This document shows, in pieces, positions 55,757 to 64,000 of a stretch of DNA of 64,000 bases. The notes beneath the pieces were generated by a model. That model was given only the letters and a program-made list of their open reading frames with translations. It did not search any database and had not been told where the DNA came from. The translations under genes were made by a program, and so were the position numbers. The stretch spans positions 1 through 64,000 of the forward strand of contig NZ_FWFL01000009.1 of assembly GCF_900172295.1 (NCBI RefSeq), read 5' to 3'. Numbering within the stretch: position 1 is the stretch's first letter; every line of letters begins with the position of its first letter. The DNA comes from Roseovarius litorisediminis (GTDB taxonomy: Bacteria; Pseudomonadota; Alphaproteobacteria; Rhodobacterales; Rhodobacteraceae).

Positions 55757-55823
55757 CAGCAGCCCCGATAAACGCCACTTGTGGCTTCCGTTAAAACCCT
55801 GACCAGCCCTGGAGGCCCGAAAA

Positions 55824-57194
55824 ATGTCTATTCCCCAATCCGGCGGCGGGCCGATTGAACACCACGAACAGTTGGCCGGGTATCTGGAAAGCGGCTGCAA
55901 ACCCAAAGAAGACTGGCGCATTGGCACCGAGCACGAGAAGTTTGGATATTGCAAAGACACGCTGAAACCGATCCCCTATGAGGGGCCACGCAGCATTCTG
56001 GCGGTGCTGGAGGGGCTGCGCGACGGCCACGGCTGGGCCCCGGTGGAAGAGGGCGGCAAACTGATCGGGCTGGAAAAGGACGGCGCCAACGTCAGCCTAG
56101 AGCCAGGCGGGCAGCTGGAATTGTCAGGCGCGCCTGTTGAGACGATTCACGAGACCTGCGATGAGGTGAACGCACACCTGCGTGACGTCAAGGACATTGC
56201 CGACAAGGTCGGCGTTGGCTTCATCGGCCTGGGCGCGGCCCCGATATGGACCCATGATGAGATGCCCCTGATGCCCAAGGGCCGTTACAAGCTGATGGAT
56301 GCCTATATGCAAAAGGTCGGCACCATGGGCCAGACCATGATGCGCCGCACCTGCACGGTTCAGGTAAACCTTGATTTCTCATCCGAGGCGGACATGGTGC
56401 AAAAGTTCCGCGTTGCGCTGGCATTGCAACCTGTGGCGACCGCCCTTTTCGCCAATTCCCCGTTTCTTGAGGGCAAGCCTAATGGCCACAAATCGTGGCG
56501 CTCAAGGGTCTGGCGCGATCTGGACGCGGATCGGACAGGCACCTTGCCTTTTGTCTTTGAAGATGGATTCGGGTTCGAGCAATACGCCGAATATGCGTTG
56601 GATGTACCGATGTATTTTGTCTATCGCGATGGCAACTATATCGACGCGCTTGGCCAGTCTTTCCGTGACTTCCTGAAGGGTGAGTTGCCCGCGCTACCTG
56701 GCGAAAAACCCACGCTGAGCGATTGGGCTGATCACCTCACGACGATTTTCCCCGAGGCACGGATCAAGAAATTCATGGAAATGCGCGGTGCTGACGGAGG
56801 CCCTTGGCGGCGCCTTTGTGCACTGCCAGCGTTTTGGGTTGGGTTGATGTATGATCAAACGTCGCTCGATGCAGCATGGGATCTGTGCAAGGAATGGGAT
56901 ACCGAGATCCGCGACAGCCTGCGTATTGCAGCCAGCGTTGACGGCCTGCAGGCCCGTGTGGGTAACATCAGCATGCATGATCTGGCGCGCGAGGCGGTCA
57001 AAATCTCAGAATCAGGCCTGAAGGCACGTGCAAGAAGCGGCGCTGGCGGGATGATCCCTGACGAGACGCACTTCCTGAATACCCTGAAGGAAAGTGTGGA
57101 AAGCGGCAAGGTCCCCGCAGATGAGCTGTTAGAGCATTACTACGGCGACTGGGACAGGGATCTTAGCCGGATTTACAGCGAATACAGCTATTGA
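55824..57194 (+). CDS. gshA: Glutamate-cysteine ligase
   Basis: First enzyme of glutathione synthesis, of the plant/alphaproteobacterial type. The 456-residue protein has WRIGTEHEKFGY, PGGQLELSGAP, MMRRTCTVQVNLDF and WRRLCALPAFWVGL. Stands alone. Glutathione fits with the hydroquinone reductase and FosX/VOC genes in the window. Confidence 0.95.
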   Translation: MSIPQSGGGPIEHHEQLAGYLESGCKPKEDWRIGTEHEKFGYCKDTLKPIPYEGPRSILAVLEGLRDGHGWAPVEEGGKLIGLEKDGANVSLEPGGQLELSGAPVETIHETCDEVNAHLRDVKDIADKVGVGFIGLGAAPIWTHDEMPLMPKGRYKLMDAYMQKVGTMGQTMMRRTCTVQVNLDFSSEADMVQKFRVALALQPVATALFANSPFLEGKPNGHKSWRSRVWRDLDADRTGTLPFVFEDGFGFEQYAEYALDVPMYFVYRDGNYIDALGQSFRDFLKGELPALPGEKPTLSDWADHLTTIFPEARIKKFMEMRGADGGPWRRLCALPAFWVGLMYDQTSLDAAWDLCKEWDTEIRDSLRIAASVDGLQARVGNISMHDLAREAVKISESGLKARARSGAGGMIPDETHFLNTLKESVESGKVPADELLEHYYGDWDRDLSRIYSEYSY

Positions 57195-57206
57195 ACGCTT
57201 TGCACA

Positions 57207-57755
57207 TCAGGCGCGCGATGCAACACGGGTACGGTAGTATTCTCTGATTTCTTCACGGCGCGCCTCGACCATCTCGGGTGTCGGTTCTTCATCGACGCGA
57301 TCAAGAATGGCATAGGCCTGCATCGGATCGCGGCGCGCTGTTCCTGACCCGCTTGGCCGCGTCGCCCGCAATTGTGCCAGTGGTGGTGGTCCATATATGT
57401 TGTCATCTTGTTCTGACGGGGCAACCATCAGGACGATCATGATGATCCCTCCGACAACGGGAACCAGGAAAAGGAAATACCAGAGCCCCGAACGACCACT
57501 GTCATGCAACCTGCGAATGGTCACGGTAAACATCGGAATTACCGTCAGCAGTGAAAACCAGACAGATGTGTAACTAAACGGATTCAACGATGATTGGTCT
57601 GCGCTGGTAAACTGCAATACATCCATGAAAATGGCGGCTATCAAAGCCAGCGTATAAAACAGGACGAACCACCAGTATTCAGCCCGGCTGGCACGCCCCC
57701 GGAGCGTAAAATACTTGAAGAACACCGATTCCAATGCTGCAATAGGTCCAATCAT
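57207..57755 (-). CDS. DUF805 family membrane protein
   Basis: A 182-residue protein with four helices and the DUF805 opening FKYFTLRGRASRAEYWWF and IRRLHDSGRSGLWYF, followed by a basic soluble tail. Start ATG 57755, with AGAGGA upstream. Function unknown. Convergent with gshA. Confidence 0.85.
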   Translation of the reverse strand: MIGPIAALESVFFKYFTLRGRASRAEYWWFVLFYTLALIAAIFMDVLQFTSADQSSLNPFSYTSVWFSLLTVIPMFTVTIRRLHDSGRSGLWYFLFLVPVVGGIIMIVLMVAPSEQDDNIYGPPPLAQLRATRPSGSGTARRDPMQAYAILDRVDEEPTPEMVEARREEIREYYRTRVASRA

Positions 57756-58113
57756 CTTTATTCCTCTCGCCAAATACGTGTATTCGTTTTGCTAGATGAT
57801 CGTGTCTTGATTTAGGCAAAAACCGCTTGAAAGTTTGGCTGACATCTTTAGCTACGCGGCAAAAAATTTCTGCCCGGGCTGCACGGAAGGAACCCACTAA
57901 AAAGCTGATTTCAGAACGATATCTGTGTGAAGCTAAGGCTTATTTGCTTTTTCCATCCGGCACAAAAGATCAGAGAAAATTCAAATGCCTTCTTTTTGCT
58001 CTGACATTCCGCAGGGCTTCGGACGTGCGTCAGAGGTTATCTGGTACAGGATGGGGCCAAAGTGCTTTGCACCCTAGCGTGTGTCGCATCGTTCCCTGTT
58101 CCGATGCCTACCA
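57756..58113. other. 360-bp region without a recognised gene
   Basis: Between the DUF805 gene and plsY. It looks A/T-richer than the surroundings. An open frame on the plus strand (57827-58180) is not protein-like and runs into plsY. No repeat or terminator was recognised. Confidence 0.5.
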
Positions 58114-58719
58114 TCACTTTTGCCCGATCTTTGGCTCTGTTCCAGCGCGAAGGCGTTTAATATTTTCTGCATGCCGGTAAAACACCAGAAGTGTCAGGAT
58201 CATTCCCAAAAGCATGACCTGCCCAAAGCCCAGCACAAGTATCCACACCGTCGAAGACGCGGCTGCGACGATGGCAGATAGGGATGAAATACGCGTGGTC
58301 AATGCAGTTGCCAACCAGGTCAGACAACAAGCAATACCAACCGGCCAGGCAAGTGCCAGCAGAAGACCCAGAAATGTAGCCACACCTTTGCCGCCCTTAA
58401 AACCCAGCCAGACAGGAAAACAATGGCCAATAAAAGCCATCAGCCCGGACAATTGCGCCGCGTCCTCTCCGGTGAGCGCCCAGGCCAGAAGGGCCGCTAT
58501 GGCACCTTTGCCACCATCAAGTAACAATGTCCCGGCGGCTGCCGCCTTGTTGCCGGTCCGCAGAACATTGGTTGCCCCGATATTGCCTGACCCTATCTCG
58601 CGCAGGTTTCCCAATCCCATTAGCTTTGACAGCACAATACCAAACGGGATCGAACCCAGAAGGTATCCGACAGCCGCCCATATCAGCAAGATGGATGCAG
58701 TGGTTTCGATAGATGGCAT
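58114..58719 (-). CDS. plsY: Glycerol-3-phosphate acyltransferase PlsY
   Basis: Membrane enzyme that uses acyl phosphate to start phospholipid synthesis. The 201-residue protein has [27 protein letters not shown] and [18 protein letters not shown] (motifs 1-3). Two bases after pyrC. Confidence 0.95.
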   Translation of the reverse strand: MPSIETTASILLIWAAVGYLLGSIPFGIVLSKLMGLGNLREIGSGNIGATNVLRTGNKAAAAGTLLLDGGKGAIAALLAWALTGEDAAQLSGLMAFIGHCFPVWLGFKGGKGVATFLGLLLALAWPVGIACCLTWLATALTTRISSLSAIVAAASSTVWILVLGFGQVMLLGMILTLLVFYRHAENIKRLRAGTEPKIGQK

Positions 58720-58721
58720 GT

Positions 58722-59996
58722 TCAGGCCTCGAAAACAGGGATTCCGGCAACATAGGTTGCCAGCACCTTACCCTGCATACGAGCGCCGTCAAACGGCGTA
58801 TTCTTGGATTTTGATTTCAACATTTCCCGGTCCAGCATGAAGGGCGCATCGGGGTCAAAAAGAACCAGATCCGCCGGTGCACCTATTGCCAGACACCCGG
58901 CTGCAAGGCCCAGCCGTTTTGCAGGGTTCGTTGCCATGGCGCGGAAAAGCTTTGGCAGGCTCAGATCGTCGGAATGATAAAGGCGCAAAGCTGCCGGCAA
59001 CAAGGTTTCCAGCGCCACGGCACCGCTTGCGGCCTCTTCAAACGGCAGTCGTTTTGACTCCTCATCCTGCGGTGTATGCATCGAACTGATTGTGTCGATA
59101 AGCCCGTTGCGCACGGCCTCGACCACCGCTTGCCGATCCGCCTCTGATCTCAGCGGCGGCTTGACCTTAAAGAAAGTGCGATAATCGGACACGTCCAACT
59201 CGTTCAATGTCAGGTGGTGAATCGAAGTGCCCGCGGTGATATCCAGCCCGTTGGCCTTGGCCCTTTCCAGCGCCGGAAGGGCACGCGCGGTCGTGATCTG
59301 GTCTGCATGGTACCGCGCACCGGTCATTTCCAGCAGGGCGATGTCCCGGTCCAGTCCCATGCGCTCTGCCATAGAGGGTACGGCAGGCAACCCTCGAAGA
59401 GAGGCAAATTTTCCCGATGTCGCAGCGGCACCTGCCGAAAGGCCCGGATCCTGCGGGTGGGCAATTACCAAAGCTCCAAGTGCACGGGCATAGGTCAGCG
59501 CCCGGCTGAATACTTTGGTGTCGGAAACCACATGGTCGCAATCTGTAAAGGCCACGGCGCCTGCGTCCATAAGAAAGCCGATTTCTGTCATCTCACGGCC
59601 TTCACGGCCCTTTGTCAGCGCCGCCATTGTCAGCACATTGACCGGAGCAGCCTCGTTGGCACGGCGTGCGACAAATTCAAGCGTTTCGGGATTGTCGATC
59701 GCGGGCAGCGTATCGGGGCGGGTTACCATGGTTGTGACGCCCCCGGCAGCGGCGGCCATGCCTGCTGAACGATAACTCTCTTTGTGCCGTTCACCTGGTT
59801 CGCAAACCTTGACCCCGATATCGACGATACCCGGTGCCAGACATTTTTTACCGCAATCGATTGTATTATCAGCACCGTCAAATGAGCCGCCGTAAATCAC
59901 CTCTTTGATCAGCCCGTCTTCGACCATCAGCGCCCCGATCTGATCGGTGTCGTTCTCGGGGTCAATCAGCCGGGCATTGGTAAAAAGAATTTTCAT
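58722..59996 (-). CDS. pyrC: Dihydroorotase-like protein lacking metal ligands (PyrC' type)
   Basis: A 424-residue amidohydrolase fold next to pyrB. The metal HxH of active enzymes is replaced: [19 protein letters not shown] has Gly61-Val62-Lys63. Downstream acid and His sites are also changed ([16 protein letters not shown] for TDHAPH). It is therefore most likely the inactive PyrC' that only holds the ATCase complex together. A true dihydroorotase must be elsewhere. Confidence 0.88.
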   Translation of the reverse strand: MKILFTNARLIDPENDTDQIGALMVEDGLIKEVIYGGSFDGADNTIDCGKKCLAPGIVDIGVKVCEPGERHKESYRSAGMAAAAGGVTTMVTRPDTLPAIDNPETLEFVARRANEAAPVNVLTMAALTKGREGREMTEIGFLMDAGAVAFTDCDHVVSDTKVFSRALTYARALGALVIAHPQDPGLSAGAAATSGKFASLRGLPAVPSMAERMGLDRDIALLEMTGARYHADQITTARALPALERAKANGLDITAGTSIHHLTLNELDVSDYRTFFKVKPPLRSEADRQAVVEAVRNGLIDTISSMHTPQDEESKRLPFEEAASGAVALETLLPAALRLYHSDDLSLPKLFRAMATNPAKRLGLAAGCLAIGAPADLVLFDPDAPFMLDREMLKSKSKNTPFDGARMQGKVLATYVAGIPVFEA

Positions 59997-60132
59997 GAAT
60001 CATCCCCTTGCATGTCTTGCACTAAGCCCCACACGCTGCGCATCGCGCCAATACGACCGCACCTGTTTTCGATGCCGGGGTTTCCCACCAAGCCAGGCAC
60101 TTCCCCGGTTTTGCTCATTCTTGAAAGTAGGC

Positions 60133-60588
60133 TCATGCCTGACCTCCGGCCATTGCTGCTGTGATCCTGTTTCGCGTTGCATCGCGATCAGGCTGATATT
60201 TCAAAAGATGCTTTTCGCCGGATCGGGTAACAACCTGAACGGCGCTTCCAAGAACACGCAAATCTGAAATCTCGCCCAATCGGACCGCACGCGCCTGCGG
60301 ACCCAGGAGCCGTCTGTTGGTCAGATCCCACCGCGCAGCCAGTTCATCTGAGGCGACGTAGAATGCCCGAACGGCCACTGCGGCCAGCCCACCAACGGCA
60401 CCTGTCCAGACGTGGGGATTTCCTGCAATCCAGAGCGCCGCCATTCCCAACGCCATGGCCACCGCCGCAAGCAAAGCGTGATCGCGATAATAGGTCGCAC
60501 GATCGGGATGAAAGCTGGTCAACAGTTCCTCTCCTTCCGCCAGTGGCGTTGTCGGGGTCATACTGTGAAACGTTTCCATACCAGTCAT
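60133..60588 (-). CDS. Membrane protein with PH-like domain
   Basis: A 151-residue protein with two helices (about 38-75) and a bacterial PH-type (DUF304-like) C-terminus WDLTNRRLLGP and LGEISDLRVLG. It overlaps the preceding gene by four bases (ATGA). Between pyrB and pyrC in the leftward run. Confidence 0.75.
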   Translation of the reverse strand: MTGMETFHSMTPTTPLAEGEELLTSFHPDRATYYRDHALLAAVAMALGMAALWIAGNPHVWTGAVGGLAAVAVRAFYVASDELAARWDLTNRRLLGPQARAVRLGEISDLRVLGSAVQVVTRSGEKHLLKYQPDRDATRNRITAAMAGGQA

Positions 60589-61127
60589 GAAGCCACCCAG
60601 ACCATCACACCGACTAATGCAAACAGAACCAGCAGAGCGAACATTGCGATGCGCCCTGAAATCGCGGCATTGCTAGGGGCCTTTTTCCCGGAGGCGCCTA
60701 CCTGGCCTTGTGCCGACGCTTTAGGCAGCGGGACAAAAGAGACCGTTGCATTCTCTTCGGTAAAGGTTCCCACCAATCGAAGTGGCGCGCGCGGGGCCAG
60801 GACTTGCTCAACGCCGCCAAAAGCAGGTGATCGCAGGATCAGAACAGCACCTTTCATCGCGGCAAGCTGCGGGCGCAATTCATTGATCTGATCTTTTGGA
60901 ATACCCAGCCCTTCCTCAAGATACCCGGCAAGTCCCATTTCCGCCAAATCGGACAACGGAAAAAGTTCTATCTGGCTGGCGTCCAGCGTGTCGGCACCAA
61001 GCGCTTCAAGTAAAGGCCAACTGCCATTTCTGGTGTTGAATCCCTCCAGCTCGGAAGGTGGAAGATCAACGGTAAAGACGCGTACAACTCCATGCTCAGT
61101 CGCTTTGATCGCGATTCGACCAGTCAC
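60585..61127 (-). CDS. Conserved hypothetical membrane-anchored protein
   Basis: A 180-residue protein with a soluble N-terminal domain and a single C-terminal membrane helix (about 158-178). GTG start at 61127 overlaps the pyrB stop by four bases, so it is coupled to pyrB. No family is recognised; it seems typical of Rhodobacteraceae pyr operons. Confidence 0.7.
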   Translation of the reverse strand: MTGRIAIKATEHGVVRVFTVDLPPSELEGFNTRNGSWPLLEALGADTLDASQIELFPLSDLAEMGLAGYLEEGLGIPKDQINELRPQLAAMKGAVLILRSPAFGGVEQVLAPRAPLRLVGTFTEENATVSFVPLPKASAQGQVGASGKKAPSNAAISGRIAMFALLVLFALVGVMVWVAS

Positions 61128-62074
61128 GCCATGACCTCTTTCACCCGCGCCCGCATGTTACGCGCCAGAAGGTCCATCGCCGCCATACGCACAGCGACAC
61201 CCATCTCAACCTGTTCCTGAATGACGCTGCGGTTGATGTCATCGGCAATATCGCCGTCAATTTCTACGCCGCGGTTCATAGGCCCCGGATGCATAACAAT
61301 CGCGTCATCTTTGGCATAACCCAGCTTTTCGGCATCCAGACCATAGCGGTGGTAATATTCGCGTTCGGACGGGATGAAACCACCATCCATCCGCTCGCGC
61401 TGAAGTCTAAGCATCATCACCACATCAACGCCTTTCAGGCCTTCGCGCATGTCGTCGAAAACCTCGACGCCAAACTCACTGATCTGGCTGGGCATCAGCG
61501 TAGGGGGCCCCACAAGACGTACCCGGTTCTCCATTTTTCCGAGCAGAAGAATATTCGAACGCGCAACACGGCTATGCGCGATATCCCCACAAATCGCGAT
61601 GCTCAGACGGTGCAAACGTCCCTTGGCGCGCCGGATCGTAAGGGCATCCAGCAGGGCCTGTGTTGGGTGTTCATGCCGCCCGTCGCCTGCGTTCAGAACG
61701 GCGCATTTCACCTTTTGCGCCAGCAGGTCCACTGCACCTGAATGCGGATGCCGCACGACCAGCAGATCGGGATGCATGGCGTTCAGCGTCATCGCGGTAT
61801 CAATCAGCGTCTCGCCCTTTTTGATGCTGCTGGCCTGCATCGCCATGTTCATCACATCCGCGCCCAGGCGTTTGCCCGCCAGTTCGAAACTGGCCTGCGT
61901 GCGGGTGGAGTTTTCAAAGAACATGTTGATCTGCGTCAGCCCCGCCAGCGCATCAGAATGCTTTACGTCACGCCGGTTCAGCGCGACATACTGATCCGCC
62001 AGATCAAGAATGGTTGTAATATCGGTGGGCGAGAGGGGTTCGATCCCCAGAAGGTGGGATTGTGAAAAGCTCAT
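61124..62074 (-). CDS. pyrB: Aspartate carbamoyltransferase catalytic subunit
   Basis: Second step of pyrimidine synthesis. The 316-residue protein has [20 protein letters not shown] (carbamoyl-phosphate site), and [12 protein letters not shown] and [12 protein letters not shown]. Start ATG 62074. The nearby PyrC' would be its partner. Confidence 0.96.
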   Translation of the reverse strand: MSFSQSHLLGIEPLSPTDITTILDLADQYVALNRRDVKHSDALAGLTQINMFFENSTRTQASFELAGKRLGADVMNMAMQASSIKKGETLIDTAMTLNAMHPDLLVVRHPHSGAVDLLAQKVKCAVLNAGDGRHEHPTQALLDALTIRRAKGRLHRLSIAICGDIAHSRVARSNILLLGKMENRVRLVGPPTLMPSQISEFGVEVFDDMREGLKGVDVVMMLRLQRERMDGGFIPSEREYYHRYGLDAEKLGYAKDDAIVMHPGPMNRGVEIDGDIADDINRSVIQEQVEMGVAVRMAAMDLLARNMRARVKEVMA

Positions 62075-62368
62075 CCGCCGCTCCGTGCCTGAAATCTGCC
62101 CGCTTATAGAAAGGCCTTGGCCCCGGAGCAAGCCGGGGTTTCAATTCGTGATGAAACCTACATTGGCAGGCTTTTGGGTTTTACCCGATTCATCGGATAA
62201 CAGACAGCCTTTCATCCATAATTTCAAATCATCCCGCAGCATATGAAGTTTGGCATTTCATGTTTATCTTTTTGACATGACGCGGGTTTACCGCGCCCAG
62301 GGCAAGAATAGAGACCGGGGAAGGAATGAGTGGTTTTACCCGGCGCGTTGCCAGTCTAGATTTGCCGC
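62075..62368. other. Divergent promoter region of pyrB and the uracil-DNA glycosylase
   Basis: About 290 bp, A/T-rich around 62160-62280. It should hold both promoters. No further gene was seen. Confidence 0.5.
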
Positions 62369-63154
62369 ATGGAATCGGCCTTAGATTTTCACCACGCGAA
62401 GGCACTGCTGGACTGGCAGATCGAACTCGGTGCGACCGAGTCGATTGGCGATGAGCCTGTTAATCGCTATGAGGTGCCAGAAAAGCAGGCCAAACCTGTC
62501 TCGACAACCCCTGCCCCCGTGGCGGCCCCGGCCCAAACAATACAGGCCGATCCGGTGGCGGAGGCCAAAACGGCCGCTGCCGGAGCAGATACGCTTGAAG
62601 GCTTGCGTGCGGCTATGGCCGGGTTTGAGCATTGCGAGTTGAAGCGTGGGGCGAGAAATCTGGTCTTTGCCGATGGCAACCCCAATGCCCGCGTGATGAT
62701 CATTGGCGAGGCGCCGGGAAGGGATGAGGATATGCAAGGCAAGCCCTTTGTTGGTCGTGCCGGGCAATTGCTGGACCGAATGTTTGCTGCCATTGATTTG
62801 GGTCGCAACGAAGAAAAACCCGAACAGGCGGTCTATATCACCAATGTCCTGCCGTGGCGCCCACCCCAGAACCGTGACCCCAAACCCGAAGAGATCGCCA
62901 TGTTGTTGCCCTTCGTGCAACGCCATGTCGAGCTGGTGAATCCCGATATCGTGGTGCTGATGGGCAATATCAGCTGTCAGGCGGGGCTTAGCAAACGCGG
63001 CATTACCCGGCTGCGCGGCCAATGGGTACAGGCCTATGGCAAACCTGCCCTGCCGATGTTCCACCCTGCCTATTTACTGCGCAGCCCCCACGCCAAACGC
63101 GAGGCCTGGGCTGATCTTCTGGATCTGCAGGCGCGGTTGAGGGGCGACACATGA
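62369..63154 (+). CDS. Uracil-DNA glycosylase family 4-like protein lacking Fe-S cysteines
   Basis: A 261-residue protein. The core has GEAPGRDED (113-121), GKPFVGRAGQLLDRM, NVLPWRPPQNRDP and FHPAYLLRSP, as family 4 glycosylases do. However, three of the four Fe-S cysteines are lost: Phe86 for the first, Trp163 for the third and Leu179 for the fourth, with only Cys89 left. An Ala/Pro-rich linker precedes the core (35-75). This is probably an Fe-S-free variant. Confidence 0.8.
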   Translation: MESALDFHHAKALLDWQIELGATESIGDEPVNRYEVPEKQAKPVSTTPAPVAAPAQTIQADPVAEAKTAAAGADTLEGLRAAMAGFEHCELKRGARNLVFADGNPNARVMIIGEAPGRDEDMQGKPFVGRAGQLLDRMFAAIDLGRNEEKPEQAVYITNVLPWRPPQNRDPKPEEIAMLLPFVQRHVELVNPDIVVLMGNISCQAGLSKRGITRLRGQWVQAYGKPALPMFHPAYLLRSPHAKREAWADLLDLQARLRGDT

Positions 63155-63750
63155 GAATCATGGCGTTTTCGGACCTTCACCACGCTCGCGGCCGGGCGGA
63201 AATCCTGGTTGAGGCCAGCCGCGAGGCTGATCTGGTGATTGGGGCCGGGGATTTCTGCGATATGCGGCAACACTTGCCTGAGGCGATGAACCTGCTATCG
63301 GGCATTTCCGCGCCACTGGTCGTTGTCCCCGGTAATGCCGAAAGTGATGCCGAGCTGCGCGATGCAGCCCATATCGGCACCCAGGTGTTACACGGGGCGG
63401 GCACGACTATTGATGGGCTCACCCTGTTTGGTCTGGGCTACGGGGTGCCAACCACACCTTTTGGGGAGTGGTCCTGCGACCTGTCCGAAACACAGGCCGC
63501 CGAGATGCTGGCAAGATGCGAAGCGGCAGACATTCTTATCCTGCATTCGCCCCCCAAAGGCGTGGCCGATATGACATCAACCGGACTGTCCGTCGGCTCG
63601 CGCGCAATTTTTGACGCCATCGAACGGATCCAGCCAAAACTGGCGGTCTGCGGCCATATCCATGACAGCTGGGGCATATCCGGTCAGATCGGCAACACAA
63701 AAGTGGTCAACCTTGGCCCCAACCCCAACTGGTTTGAGATAAGCCCATGA
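63151..63750 (+). CDS. Metallophosphoesterase
   Basis: A 199-residue calcineurin-like phosphoesterase. Ligand motifs are AFSDLHHARG (DxH), GAGDFCD (GD), VPGNAES (GNxE), HSPPKG and GHIHDSWG. Overlaps the glycosylase gene by four bases and the LysE gene at its end. Its substrate is unknown; cyclic nucleotide or nucleic acid is possible. Confidence 0.88.
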   Translation: MRIMAFSDLHHARGRAEILVEASREADLVIGAGDFCDMRQHLPEAMNLLSGISAPLVVVPGNAESDAELRDAAHIGTQVLHGAGTTIDGLTLFGLGYGVPTTPFGEWSCDLSETQAAEMLARCEAADILILHSPPKGVADMTSTGLSVGSRAIFDAIERIQPKLAVCGHIHDSWGISGQIGNTKVVNLGPNPNWFEISP

Positions 63751-64000
63751 TCGACCCGATTGTTCTGTTGACCTTTATCCCCGCAGCGCTGGCGCTGAAC
63801 CTGTCACCGGGGGCGGATATGATGTTCTGCCTCGGGCTTGGCCTGCGCTCGGGTCCGCGCGCGGCCATGGCCGCCAGCGCCGGGATTTCCGTTGGCGGCC
63901 TGGTGCATGTCACTCTGGCCGGTCTGGGTCTGGGCGCGCTGGTGGCAGCCGTGCCTTGGGTGTTTGATGTGATCCGCTGGATCGGTGTGGGCTACCTGCT
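63747..64000 (+). CDS. LysE family amino acid exporter, N-terminal part
   Basis: Starts at ATG 63747, overlapping the phosphoesterase stop by four bases, and runs off the right edge after about 84 codons. The opening AALALNLSPGADMMFCLGLGL and GISVGGLVHVTLAGLGLGAL is that of LysE/RhtB exporters. Confidence 0.9.
   Translation, partial: MIDPIVLLTFIPAALALNLSPGADMMFCLGLGLRSGPRAAMAASAGISVGGLVHVTLAGLGLGALVAAVPWVFDVIRWIGVGYL

Noticed and set aside
57827..58180. Plus-strand open frame of 117 codons
   Set aside because: Runs into the end of plsY on the other strand and has no recognisable domain.
62030..62050. tRNA T-arm-like GGTTCGATCC
   Set aside because: It lies within the pyrB coding sequence and no cloverleaf can be formed around it.

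Overview
This window is a stretch of chromosome from an alphaproteobacterium of the Rhodobacteraceae, most likely the marine Roseobacter group. The inference rests on gene content and order: a methylsuccinyl-CoA dehydrogenase of the ethylmalonyl-CoA pathway, the pdxJ-acpS-lepB-rnc-era-recO run, a B12 operon with a CbiG-CobJ fusion and a His-rich CbiX, a pseudo-dihydroorotase next to pyrB, and an HpsN/CuyA-type sulfonate module. Most of the window is housekeeping and ordinary metabolism. No IS element, prophage, integrase, CRISPR array, tRNA or rRNA gene was seen.

Layout: 1-127 is the start of tuf, reading off the left edge. 279-8.2 kb holds a lipoprotein, a cytochrome P450, a TauE/SafE permease divergent from methylsuccinyl-CoA dehydrogenase, a TDT/SLAC1 carrier, a fumarylpyruvate hydrolase-like enzyme and a 2H-phosphoesterase-like protein. 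7.8-10.4 kb is a FosX-EamA-VOC operon opposite a TetR regulator. 10.8-17.3 kb is the leftward core operon pdxJ, two ABZJ_00895 membrane proteins, acpS, lepB, rnc, era, DUF1491, with usp and recO beyond it. 17.3-21.2 kb carries rsh (ppGpp), rpoZ and folK. 21.3-25.9 kb has a NYN nuclease, an FAD oxidase, then ispH, a methyltransferase, rnhA and a TRIC channel. 26.1-30.8 kb has an EamA exporter with a divergent LysR, two small membrane proteins, and fmt with two def genes, one lacking its catalytic residues. 30.9-33.0 kb has MalY/PatB and an L,D-transpeptidase.

33.0-40.2 kb is a leftward B12 operon: DUF6732 small protein, CbiX-like chelatase, cobH, cobL, cobI, cbiG-cobJ, a DUF6882-like gene and cobM. 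cobH is bracketed by AT-rich perfect palindromes. 40.5-44.5 kb holds a glutathionyl-hydroquinone reductase and then an accessory stretch with an isoprenylcysteine-methyltransferase-like membrane protein, an archaeal-type S-adenosylmethionine synthetase and a 9-bp phased GTAC repeat before rpmB. 44.8-46.5 kb has copper handling (PCuAC) and a sirtuin. 46.6-46.9 kb is a composite pseudogene (M50 protease head joined to a phosphatase tail).

47.1-51.2 kb is a C3-sulfonate module: an HpsN-like dehydrogenase, a LysR regulator, CuyA-like cysteate sulfo-lyase and an Asp/Glu-family racemase that overlaps cuyA. It suggests growth on dihydroxypropanesulfonate and on both enantiomers of cysteate. 51.3-57.8 kb has envelope proteins, ubiA, rsmE, glutamate-cysteine ligase and a DUF805 protein. 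58.1-62.1 kb is a leftward run pyrB, two small membrane proteins, inactive pyrC, plsY. 62.4-64.0 kb has an unusual uracil-DNA glycosylase, a phosphoesterase and the start of a LysE exporter cut by the right edge.

The strongest candidates for something under-described are the archaeal-type SAM synthetase island with its repeats, the cuyA-racemase pair, and the cobH palindromes. All family calls come from reading motifs; no database search was possible.
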